This document shows, piece by piece, positions 53,211 to 61,071 of a DNA stretch of 64,000 bases. Source of the DNA: Pontibacter fetidus (GTDB taxonomy: Bacteria; Bacteroidota; Bacteroidia; Cytophagales; Hymenobacteraceae); the NCBI RefSeq assembly GCF_010119545.1, contig NZ_JAAEAA010000006.1, positions 154,776-218,775 on the forward strand, written 5' to 3'. The notes under the pieces are model-generated. The model saw nothing but the letters and a program-made list of their open reading frames with translations. It was not told the origin of the DNA and made no database searches. Both the position numbers and the translations under genes were made by a program. The first letter of the stretch is position 1. Every line of letters begins with the position of its first letter.

Positions 53211-54485
53211 TTATCTGGCTATAGTAAACTGTATCGTTTGAGCTGTACCTGCAGTACCGCTTGCGTCTTTACCTGAATAAGGTGTAGCTTTTAGGGTATA
53301 AGTACCAGTTTTTGGTGGGCTCCAGGTACCATAGTAGTAATTACCGCTACCGTTATCACCAAACAATGCATAAGGGAAGGCGTTGTCATTACCATTTTTG
53401 CTGCTGGCACCACTCAAGTTAAAACGCACACTTCCAACAGATGCAGGATACGTATTGGCACGTACAGTTAATCGCTTGGTAGGTAACGAACTTAACTTAA
53501 TAGTAGCGCCATTCGTGATCGTCATGATATCCTTTTCAGTATCTGCATTTATCAGCGTAAAGCTTACAATTTTGCTTGTAGTAGTGCTTACCGGCTCTTC
53601 TACCGGAGTAGGTTCTGGAGCTGGTGCAGGCGTTGGCTCTGGTGCAGGAGCAGGTTCAGGTGCCGGCGCAGTAGCTGTATACGAAAAGTCTGCTATAGTT
53701 GAATTCTCGTTACCAAGTTTGATGTCGTCATAGTAAAGTACGCGCTTCTTGGTGTCTGTAGTTTCATCGTAGTTCCAGTCAGACTTATAGATACCTAGTT
53801 TCCAGCGTGGCTTGTCGAAGCTTGAATCGTAGCTGTTACCGCCTGCATAGTTAACTACTTTCACACCATTCTGCCAGATCTCAACTAAACCGTCAGAGTT
53901 GTGCGAGTGTTTGATGTGTACAACAAATGTCTGCCACTTATCTTTAATTACAGCACCCATATCAATAGTTTTTGGGTTAGAAGGGTCTGTACGTACATCG
54001 TACACAAGCCTGTCGCGCTTAATTCTTAAAGAAGATGACGGGTTTTTACCTCCGCCCTGGTGCCACTGGCTAATTACATCCTGCTTGCTGTCATACTGCC
54101 AGTCTGATGAAGGCAGGTAAACCGAGAACACATACCATCTGTTCAGGTTGCTCTGATACGGGAAAAGGATCTCGGAACGGGTACCACCACTTGTAATAGG
54201 GTCAGTATCACGTAGTTCAAATCGGCCAGACTTGGCTCCGTTTAGTACCGGGCTGCCTGCTACATTAAAAGCGTGGTCTGTACCGAACTGCTTGTATACA
54301 CCTGAAAAAACGGTGCTATTCTCGAATGTTTCGTTAAAAAGTAAGTTGCCAGACGTGGCTAAACTTGTAACTTCTGAAGATAATGCCTGGTTTGGTGATA
54401 CTTCTTCTAGTTCTTTTTTCTCACAAGAAACCAGCACTGCACCTAGTACTAGGGGCGTTAAAATATTACGAAAGTTAAGATTCAT
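53211..54485 (-). CDS. PL20-like polysaccharide (glucuronan) lyase, lipoprotein
   Basis: A 424-residue exported protein. The signal ends in a lipobox (VLVSC). The lyase domain (about residues 45-270) is of the Polysacc_lyase type (PF14099): GGTRSEILFPYQSNLNRWYV, SDWQYDSKQDVISQWHQGGG, VDIR-type VYDVRTDPSNPKTIDMG and VLYYDDIKLGNENS, resembling family PL20 glucuronan lyases and heparinase-I-like folds. A linker of APEPAP-type repeats leads to a C-terminal beta-sandwich of about 110 residues with cadherin- or Ig-like pattern. It may cut the locus's own uronate polymer or a foreign one. The gene is separated from neighbours by long AT-rich gaps. Confidence 0.8.
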   Translation of the reverse strand: MNLNFRNILTPLVLGAVLVSCEKKELEEVSPNQALSSEVTSLATSGNLLFNETFENSTVFSGVYKQFGTDHAFNVAGSPVLNGAKSGRFELRDTDPITSGGTRSEILFPYQSNLNRWYVFSVYLPSSDWQYDSKQDVISQWHQGGGKNPSSSLRIKRDRLVYDVRTDPSNPKTIDMGAVIKDKWQTFVVHIKHSHNSDGLVEIWQNGVKVVNYAGGNSYDSSFDKPRWKLGIYKSDWNYDETTDTKKRVLYYDDIKLGNENSTIADFSYTATAPAPEPAPAPEPTPAPAPEPTPVEEPVSTTTSKIVSFTLINADTEKDIMTITNGATIKLSSLPTKRLTVRANTYPASVGSVRFNLSGASSKNGNDNAFPYALFGDNGSGNYYYGTWSPPKTGTYTLKATPYSGKDASGTAGTAQTIQFTIAR

Positions 54486-55453
54486 TTTGGCTAAAAAAGT
54501 TAAATGGAAGCAAAATTACTCGACTACACTAAGATCTTCTATCACTTAAATGCAATTTTGCTTTTGAAAAATTTAAAAGTGTTTAAAGTGTTTTAAATTG
54601 TATTATTACAAAAGTTTACAACCTAGAAGTTTAATCATACGCCTGCTAATCAATTATAATTCAACATTTAATACCTATCAAAGACCGTCTGCCTTTTTAC
54701 ACAAATTGAATGTTTGCGCTATTGTGATACATAAAGGTAGAACCAATAATTCAATTGGTAAACACTTAAACTTAGTTTTTTCACAAAATTCTTCTTATCC
54801 GACAATTTCAACCGGGCAGGTTACCAAAAACAGGCAAAATTGCATTACATTTTTTCATACATACCTAAAACACAATGCTTTACGAATTATAATTATACAA
54901 ACAAGGCAGCCCTAATTGATCTAAATTTATTGCAATCCATAGGCGGAGTATCTGCTTAGTTTAAAAGTGTGCGGGTTGTTATAGAGCTTAAAAAACACTG
55001 CACACACTTGTGCCGGATTGAAGAACCAAACCAGACAGATATAACAAAATGTGCTTAACTCATTTAAACCAAACTATAGTTGTACCTGATTAAAATGTGT
55101 TTGTAAGCAAAAGGAAATAATCTGTGAATCTGCAGAAGTGAGACTAGCAAAAGCAACAATGTGTAAGCAAGTTTAGGCCTTGCTGTAAAAAAGAGCTGCG
55201 CTAGAGCAATAACATACTTCTGGGTATAAAATACAACCTATCGTTAAGGCATAATTTTAAACCAGTATGTTGCAGCTATAGCGCAGCAATTGATACAAAA
55301 CAAATCTATCGTTAACTGTTGGTGGCAGTTAGGGTCATACGTTTGTAAGTATAAGTTAATAACCGGTCATAGCTTCGGCTATCCTAACCCATGCAAAGGA
55401 AGTGATAAGTCGTAAAGCAATGTGTTATAGCTATAGTTACCTTTAGAAAACAA
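54486..55453. other. 968-bp AT-rich region without a convincing gene
   Basis: The sequence is AT-rich, with several CTATAG repeats near its right end. An open frame of 105 codons on the plus strand (54598-54915) has a composition dictated by the AT bias and no motif, so I do not count it. The promoter of the lyase gene lies near its left end. Confidence 0.55.
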
Positions 55454-56008
55454 CTATACAAGCGCTTCTTCTTCTTCCTGCTGATACTGTACTTTGGGAG
55501 CAACCGGGGTTAAGGTTTTGATAACGCGGGCCGGGTTGCCTACGGCTACGCAATTGTCAGGTATATCTTTTACTACCACCGAGCCTGCCCCAATCCGGAC
55601 GTTGTTACCGATTCTTACACCGCCTATAATACATACATTGGAGCCCAGTTCTACGTTATCGCCAAGTATAGGTGAGTCGGAGAAAGTCCCGTCTTCGTAA
55701 CGGATGTTACCAAGCGTAGTACAATGCCTCACAAAACAGTTTTTACCTATAATGCTGCACCCGTTTATAACCAACGCCTGCCCATGCCCGATGTAAAAAC
55801 CTTCTCCTACGGTGGTCCAATGTGGCAATTCTATGCACAGAAACCATTCTACAAACACTTTATAAAAGGCCAGATAAGGTAACCACAAAATCCGGAGAAA
55901 CTTATTGTTTAAAGAAGCAGGGCGGGCTAACCGGAAAAGCACCATCACTAACCGGCCTTTCAGGTTATGCTTGTTGGCTTTCCAATCTTGAAATACATAT
56001 GATATCAT
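55454..56008 (-). CDS. serine acetyltransferase-like hexapeptide-repeat protein
   Basis: A 184-residue left-handed beta-helix acyltransferase. The SAT N-terminal helices are short ([20 protein letters not shown]), and the hexapeptide part runs [20 protein letters not shown] to [20 protein letters not shown], ending with the GNPARVI motif. The family includes CysE and many sugar O-acetyltransferases; beside a polysaccharide locus an acetyl transfer to sugar is as likely as serine acetylation. Confidence 0.85.
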   Translation of the reverse strand: MISYVFQDWKANKHNLKGRLVMVLFRLARPASLNNKFLRILWLPYLAFYKVFVEWFLCIELPHWTTVGEGFYIGHGQALVINGCSIIGKNCFVRHCTTLGNIRYEDGTFSDSPILGDNVELGSNVCIIGGVRIGNNVRIGAGSVVVKDIPDNCVAVGNPARVIKTLTPVAPKVQYQQEEEEALV

Positions 56009-56253
56009 AAATTTACTATTAAGCTGTTGTGGCGAATACGAGAGACATGGGGCTGCTGTTGTCGGTTTCCGGAATAAAAATGGCCGGTCAGCCTATGTTA
56101 GCATCCTAAAATGCACTAGCTATTACATAGCAGCAAAAGCTTGTATGGTTACAGATTACACAAGCCTGATTTAGCACTTTACGCTTGCTCCCGATAAAAG
56201 GATTACCTACATTGTTAACAGCAAATGATGTATAATTTTACACCGGATCAGAA

Positions 56254-56616
56254 ATGAAAACGATAGCCCTGATTGCCCACGACAACCGTAAAACCGACCT
56301 GCTAAACTGGGTAAAGGAGAACCAGGAAGCGCTACGAAGCTATAGTATGATCGGTACAACCAACACAGCCAAACTTATAAATAACCTGCTGGACCTGAAC
56401 GTAGAGCCATTCGGGCACGGGCCAAGCGGAGGCGACATATTACTGGCGGCACGCATCCTGCAGGGCGAGATACAAAAGGTTATTTTCTTTATTGATGTGG
56501 AAACCCCGCACGGGCACGAGCACGACATCCAGACGCTTATCCGCACTGCTGTCATCAACAACATTCCGATTGCCCTGAACCGCGCCTCTGCCGACCTGAT
56601 CGTGCTTCAGAAATAA
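56254..56616 (+). CDS. mgsA: methylglyoxal synthase
   Basis: A 120-residue enzyme that converts dihydroxyacetone phosphate to methylglyoxal and phosphate, a bypass of lower glycolysis under phosphate limitation. IALIAHDNRKTDLLNWVKEN, FGHGPSGGDILLAARI and FIDVETPHGHEHDIQTLIRT are the conserved motifs, with the catalytic Asp in GGD. Length is typical although short compared with the E. coli enzyme (152). Confidence 0.93.
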   Translation: MKTIALIAHDNRKTDLLNWVKENQEALRSYSMIGTTNTAKLINNLLDLNVEPFGHGPSGGDILLAARILQGEIQKVIFFIDVETPHGHEHDIQTLIRTAVINNIPIALNRASADLIVLQK

Positions 56617-56636
56617 CGAACTATAGTCAGCATCGT

Positions 56637-56756
56637 TTACTCCAGCCAGTAATGGTCGTAAAATTTCTGACTTGGCTCTTCTTTGCCGTACAACTTGTAA
56701 ATCAGGTACCCGACGCCATAAAGCGCCAGCACCATTACTATAACCAGTCTTTCCAT
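56637..56756 (-). CDS. 39-residue small membrane protein
   Basis: A short minus-strand frame encodes a protein beginning MERLVIVMVLALYGVGYLIY, then KLYGKEEPSQKFYDHYWLE and a stop. One membrane helix with a charged cytoplasmic-looking tail fits a small regulatory membrane protein. There is no Shine-Dalgarno site, as usual here. It converges with mgsA, whose stop is 20 bases away. I see no closer relative; the call rests on the sensible composition of a very short frame. Confidence 0.45.
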   Translation of the reverse strand: MERLVIVMVLALYGVGYLIYKLYGKEEPSQKFYDHYWLE

Positions 56757-57037
56757 ACAATTATAGTTAAGTTTAATTTCGTATGATTTGGTGGCAGTTA
56801 TACCCTGTAAACTATAGTTTTCAGATGGTAACTACCCTCCTGTGTTACATACGATTTAAAGCCGATGCATAGCTATAGTTACTGCCCTGTTACACAGCAA
56901 AACAAGACCAAATTTCATCATAAAAACAAGCCTGTCGCGGAAACCTGTAGTTGGCAAAACTTTTTTACAGGTAAATGGCCGCCCGAAACAAAACAAGCTG
57001 TAACATTGCAACATGATTAAACTGGTTTTGAAAGCGA

Positions 57038-57460
57038 ATGGAGCCCTGGCTTAGTTATGCGTTAATAGCAATGTTTACCGGCGGTGTGGCGATGGTATTT
57101 GCAAAAATGGGAATGGGCGGTGCCGACGAGCACGTAGCGCTGGTAATACGCACCGGCGTGTTGTTTGCCATGGTAGTAGCCAACGCCTGGTATGCCGGCG
57201 CCCTCAAAGGCCTTAAAGTTATAGACAACAAAACACTTACCTGGTTTATACTTGCCGGAGCCTGCACCGCCGTTTACTGGATCTTATACTTTAAAGCCCT
57301 TAAAACTGCCGATGTGTCTGTGGTGGCAACTATAGACCGGGCCGGTATTATTATAACAGTACTGCTTTCCTATTTCTTATTGAAAGAGCCGCTCACGCCA
57401 CGCCTGCTGTTGGGCATGGGAACGATACTTGCCGGCACACTAATCCTTATCTGGAAGTAA
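57038..57460 (+). CDS. EamA-family single-domain transporter
   Basis: A 140-residue protein with five membrane helices that equals one EamA repeat (ALIAMFTGGVAMVFAKMGM, TAVYWILYFKALKTADVSVV, ITVLLSYFLLKEPLTPRLLL, MGTILAGTLILIWK). Most EamA proteins contain two such repeats; single-repeat forms are known and are believed to work as dimers, like small multidrug resistance proteins. Substrate unknown. Confidence 0.85.
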   Translation: MEPWLSYALIAMFTGGVAMVFAKMGMGGADEHVALVIRTGVLFAMVVANAWYAGALKGLKVIDNKTLTWFILAGACTAVYWILYFKALKTADVSVVATIDRAGIIITVLLSYFLLKEPLTPRLLLGMGTILAGTLILIWK

Positions 57461-57501
57461 TTTCAGCAAGATTTTTTAGCGTATCTATAGTTGTACCCAG
57501 C

Positions 57502-57984
57502 TTACTGTAGAAAAGGAATAGCCTCTGCGTTGCCTTGCTGGTAAGCCAGGTCGAGGGCGGTCAGGCCGCGAACATCACGTATCGTTTTATCGGCACCGGC
57601 TTCGGTCAGTAATTTTACCAGTTGGTTACGACCAAACAACGTGGCAAACATCAGCGCAGTGCCGCCATTTCCATTCTGCAGATTCAGGTCAGCACCATAT
57701 TTCAGCAATAATTTTGCAATTTCCGGGTAGCCTTTAAAGCTTACTCCCATCAGGGCTGTGTTGCCCGCAGCATCCTGCACGTTTGGGTCGGCGCCGGCTT
57801 CCAACAATAAACGCGTGGCTTCCAGCTGCTCGTCGTACGTGGCTATGATCAGCGGCGTAAATCCTCTCCCGTTTTTTATACTCAAATCAGCACCGTCGGC
57901 AATACATTGTTTCAGGTAATCGAGGTCGCCATTACGAGCTGCGTCAAAAAGCAGGTGTTCTTTATTGGTGGAGTAAAAGGTCAT
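57502..57984 (-). CDS. ankyrin-repeat protein
   Basis: A 160-residue cytoplasmic protein made of about four ankyrin repeats: LLFDAARNGDLDYLKQCIAD, GRGFTPLIIATYDEQLEATR, GNTALMGVSFKGYPEIAKLL and GGTALMFATLFGRNQLVKLL, and a last half repeat. The open frame reaches back to 58101, but the ATG at 57984 gives a normal length (MTFYSTNKEHLLF); the upstream part has no pattern. Partner unknown. Confidence 0.87.
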   Translation of the reverse strand: MTFYSTNKEHLLFDAARNGDLDYLKQCIADGADLSIKNGRGFTPLIIATYDEQLEATRLLLEAGADPNVQDAAGNTALMGVSFKGYPEIAKLLLKYGADLNLQNGNGGTALMFATLFGRNQLVKLLTEAGADKTIRDVRGLTALDLAYQQGNAEAIPFLQ

Positions 57985-58281
57985 GGGGTTGCAGGTTAGG
58001 TTCTTGTATAGTAGGCTCCTACGCAACAACCCCTTAATTGGCTGCCTCTGGTTACATCTTCTAAACCGCTGGTTTATAGTTGCATTACGCCCAACCTTCA
58101 AACTAAAGCAAAACTATAGCTGGCTCAGGAGCAGATACAGCATCCTACAACCTTTCTGATTTAAACTATAGCCGCTTTTGTATCCTATATTTATAGTTAT
58201 ATTAGTGGGTTATTTTATGCTGCAACAGCGTAAGGCAACCCTATAACTAGATAAAACTCCTACTATACCTTACCAACAATT

Positions 58282-59769
58282 ATGGACTTAACCGAACCTA
58301 AAATACCGGAAGCACCTGCCCCGAAGGGCCACCCGAAACAGCTATACATGTTGTTCTTTGCCGAAATGTGGGAGCGTTTCTCTTTTTACGGCATGAAAGC
58401 GCTGCTATTGGCCTACATGGTAACACAGCTCAAATTTGATGAGCCCAAAGGCTACGCTATACTTGGCTCGTATGCAGCCTTGGTATACACTATGCCTTTG
58501 TTTGGTGGCGTTATGGCCGACCGCTTTTTAGGCTACCGCAAGGCTGTAATGTATGGCGGTATTCTGATGAGTATTGGTCACTTGGTGCTGGCTGTGCCCG
58601 AAGACTGGAGTTTCTTTTACGGGATGGCTTTTATCATTTGTGGTAACGGATTTTTTAAGCCCAATATCTCCAGTCTGGTAGGTACACTTTATGCCGACAA
58701 TGACCCACGTAAAGATAGTGGCTTTTCCATTTTTTACATGGGTATAAACATTGGCGCGGCACTGGGCGGTTTGCTTTGCGGGTATGTGGGCCAACAGATA
58801 AACTGGCACTATGGCTTTGGTCTGGCCGGTATTTTCATGATCCTGGGCCTGATCGTGTTTGCCATCGGTAAAAAATCGTTAAAAGAAGGCTTGCCACCAA
58901 ACCCGGAGGCTTTACGGAAACCGATATTTGCCGGTATTTCTACCGAAGTAGGTATTTACGCTGCCGCCTTGCTGGTTATCCCGGCTATAGTTGCCCTGTT
59001 CCATCGCTATGAGATCATGGATTTTATTATGTTCGGCCTGGGTGCGCTTTCTTTAGGGTATATACTTTACATTGCTTCGCAGCTCGATGGCGGTGCACGT
59101 TATAAACTATTCTCTGCGCTTATCCTTATCATTTTCTCAACACTGTTCTGGGCGTTTTACGAGCAGAATGCGGGCTCGCTTAACCTGTTTGCCATGCGCA
59201 ACGTGGATATGCACGTAGCCGGGTTTGAGTTACCAGCCCTGGCGGTAAACAACTTTCTGCCACCGGCCTGGGTAATTGCACTTAGTTTCCCGTTTGCCTG
59301 GTTGTGGCCTGCACTAAGCCGCAAAGGCATGGAGCCCTCCACTCCGTTAAAATTTGGCTTGTCCTTCGTTTTATTAGGCATTGGTTTCCTGGTGTTTTAT
59401 GCTGCCTGCCTTAATGCTGATTCAGGGTTAATTTCACTGCCATACTTTATACTGGGTTACTTCTTTATTATCTCGGGCGAACTGTGCATCTCTCCTATTG
59501 GCCTCTCGATGGTTACAAAATTATCGCCGGCCAAGATTGTAGCCATGATGATGGGTATCTGGTTTTTTGCCAGCGCCATAGGTGAGTTTCTGGCAGGTAA
59601 GATAGGTGCGTTGATGAGTGTTCCGGAAAATGTGGTAGATAACCCTGTACTCTCGTTACCTTATTATGCCGACATCATCAGCAAAATAGGCATGTACTCT
59701 ATTGGTATTGGGGTTCTGTTGATCATATTGGTACCGCTCATCCGCCGCTGGATGCAGGATGTGCGGTAA
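58282..59769 (+). CDS. POT-family peptide MFS transporter
   Basis: A 495-residue proton-coupled oligopeptide transporter. The PTR2 signature is clear: FFAEMWERFSFYGMKALLLA with the conserved ExxERFxYYG motif, then GGVMADRFLGYRKAVMYGG, NGFFKPNISSLVGTLYA, DSGFSIFYMGINIGAALGGL and FWAFYEQNAGSLNLFA. It has about fourteen helices. It takes up di- and tripeptides with protons. Confidence 0.95.
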   Translation: MDLTEPKIPEAPAPKGHPKQLYMLFFAEMWERFSFYGMKALLLAYMVTQLKFDEPKGYAILGSYAALVYTMPLFGGVMADRFLGYRKAVMYGGILMSIGHLVLAVPEDWSFFYGMAFIICGNGFFKPNISSLVGTLYADNDPRKDSGFSIFYMGINIGAALGGLLCGYVGQQINWHYGFGLAGIFMILGLIVFAIGKKSLKEGLPPNPEALRKPIFAGISTEVGIYAAALLVIPAIVALFHRYEIMDFIMFGLGALSLGYILYIASQLDGGARYKLFSALILIIFSTLFWAFYEQNAGSLNLFAMRNVDMHVAGFELPALAVNNFLPPAWVIALSFPFAWLWPALSRKGMEPSTPLKFGLSFVLLGIGFLVFYAACLNADSGLISLPYFILGYFFIISGELCISPIGLSMVTKLSPAKIVAMMMGIWFFASAIGEFLAGKIGALMSVPENVVDNPVLSLPYYADIISKIGMYSIGIGVLLIILVPLIRRWMQDVR

Positions 59770-59781
59770 TTTAAATACAAA

Positions 59782-59832
59782 CAGCAACGTATAGCCGGGA
59801 AATAATTTTCCGGATAATGCTATACGTTGCTG
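59782..59832. terminator. long hairpin between the POT and exonuclease genes
   Basis: CAGCAACGTATAGC (59782-59795) and GCTATACGTTGCTG (59819-59832) form a perfect 14-bp stem with an inner CCGG pair, followed by a T-rich segment. It ends the transporter transcript and lies directly before the -7 box of the exonuclease gene. Confidence 0.72.
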
Positions 59833-59833
59833 T

Positions 59834-59841
59834 TATCTTTG
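59834..59841 (+). promoter_or_regulatory. Bacteroidota -7 box (TATCTTTG) before the exonuclease gene
   Basis: TATCTTTG fits the TAnnTTTG consensus, 25 bases before the ATG, so the leader is short. The hairpin occupies the -33 position, so the upstream element is unclear. Confidence 0.45.
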
Positions 59842-59866
59842 CAGCCTCTATACTTCGCTTTTACTT

Positions 59867-60424
59867 ATGGATTTTGTTTCCCTCGATTTTGAAACCGCCA
59901 CGCCCCAACGCGATAGTCCCTGTGAATTAGGCATAACTATAGTTCGCGACAGGCAGATTGTAGAAACAAAGTCGTGGTTGATAAAACCCTTATACTACCC
60001 TAACTTTAACCACTTTAATATAGCAGTACACGGCATAAAACCAGCCGATGTAGCGCAGCAACCCACCTTCGACCAGCTTTGGCCTGAAATTAAACCATAC
60101 CTGGAGGGCCAGCTACTGATCGCCCATAATGCGAGCTTCGATTTTAGTGTGCTCCGCAAAACCATGGCCACTTATAACCTGCCGGTGCCACAGGCCCGTT
60201 TTGCCTGCAGCTTAAAATTTTCGCGCAACATCTGGAAAGGCCTGAATGCTTACGACCTGAAAACGCTTTGTAACATGCACCGCATCAGTTTCCTGCACCA
60301 CCGCGCCGCTTCCGACTCGCACGCCTGCGCCGCCCTGACGCTTAAAGCCCTGGACCACACCTGCACTTTTTCTGAAACCGAGTTTCCGGATAAAATGCTG
60401 AGCAGGATCTCTAACTTAAACTAA
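59867..60424 (+). CDS. DnaQ-like 3'-5' exonuclease
   Basis: A 185-residue DEDD exonuclease like the epsilon proofreading subunit: motif I FVSLDFETATPQRDSPCELG, motif II LLIAHNASFDFSVLRK and motif III HRAASDSHACAALTLKAL, with the four acidic residues and the catalytic His (DEDDh type). No other domain is present, so it may act alone in repair or RNA/DNA trimming. Confidence 0.9.
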   Translation: MDFVSLDFETATPQRDSPCELGITIVRDRQIVETKSWLIKPLYYPNFNHFNIAVHGIKPADVAQQPTFDQLWPEIKPYLEGQLLIAHNASFDFSVLRKTMATYNLPVPQARFACSLKFSRNIWKGLNAYDLKTLCNMHRISFLHHRAASDSHACAALTLKALDHTCTFSETEFPDKMLSRISNLN

Positions 60425-60455
60425 GCCTCAAAACTATAGTTTATAGTTGGTTGGG

Positions 60456-60842
60456 TTAAGCTTCGTTTTTGGTCAGTTCTGCAATAAGGTTGTCCAGCAT
60501 TTCTTTGCTATAGCCAATGCGACGGGTATAGTCGAGGCATAGGTTATACTCACGTTCTTCAACTTTGCCGTCCTGCACCACCATCATCACCAGTGTTTGT
60601 AGTTCCATGGTGCGCTGCAAACCTTCTTCCGGAACTATAAAACTAAGTGTCGCCAGGTTATCAGCAATTGGGGTAGTATCTTCTTCCGTTAAGCCCAGCT
60701 GGTCCCCGATCATCACCAGGAAATCGCTTTCCATTTCGTCTACATAGCCGTCGGCGGTTGCTACCAGAATCAGGTTCTGAAAAAAGGAAAGCTTCTTTTG
60801 TTTTGTATTTAGCAGGTTGTCTATTTGCGTGCTGGTTGCCAT
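60456..60842 (-). CDS. TerB-like protein
   Basis: A 128-residue helical protein of the tellurite-resistance TerB fold. The two conserved acidic motifs are ATADGYVDEMESDFLVMIGD and VVQDGKVEEREYNLCL. The family binds metal ions and appears in stress-response gene sets; no Ter genes are nearby. It converges with the exonuclease gene, 31 bases between the stops. Confidence 0.8.
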   Translation of the reverse strand: MATSTQIDNLLNTKQKKLSFFQNLILVATADGYVDEMESDFLVMIGDQLGLTEEDTTPIADNLATLSFIVPEEGLQRTMELQTLVMMVVQDGKVEEREYNLCLDYTRRIGYSKEMLDNLIAELTKNEA

Positions 60843-61071
60843 AAGTTTCTGTTTAATGTCTGAATAAGTTAACCGGATTGCCGGTCTATAGTTTATAAAT
60901 TCGTTTCTTGCTGGCAGGTTATGCTCCCCTACCAGGCTATAGTTGTTCAGGTAAATACGGCATTACCCATACAAGGATCGACTTCAGAAGTATAGTTTAT
61001 AGTTGGCCAAAGGATAAAGGCGATGAACAGTGAATTTACCAGTCATTTACACCAGACCGGATGTGGTAGCT

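Noticed and set aside
54598..54915. 105-codon frame in the AT-rich gap
   Set aside because: Composition follows the AT bias, with no motif, start signal or neighbour to support it.
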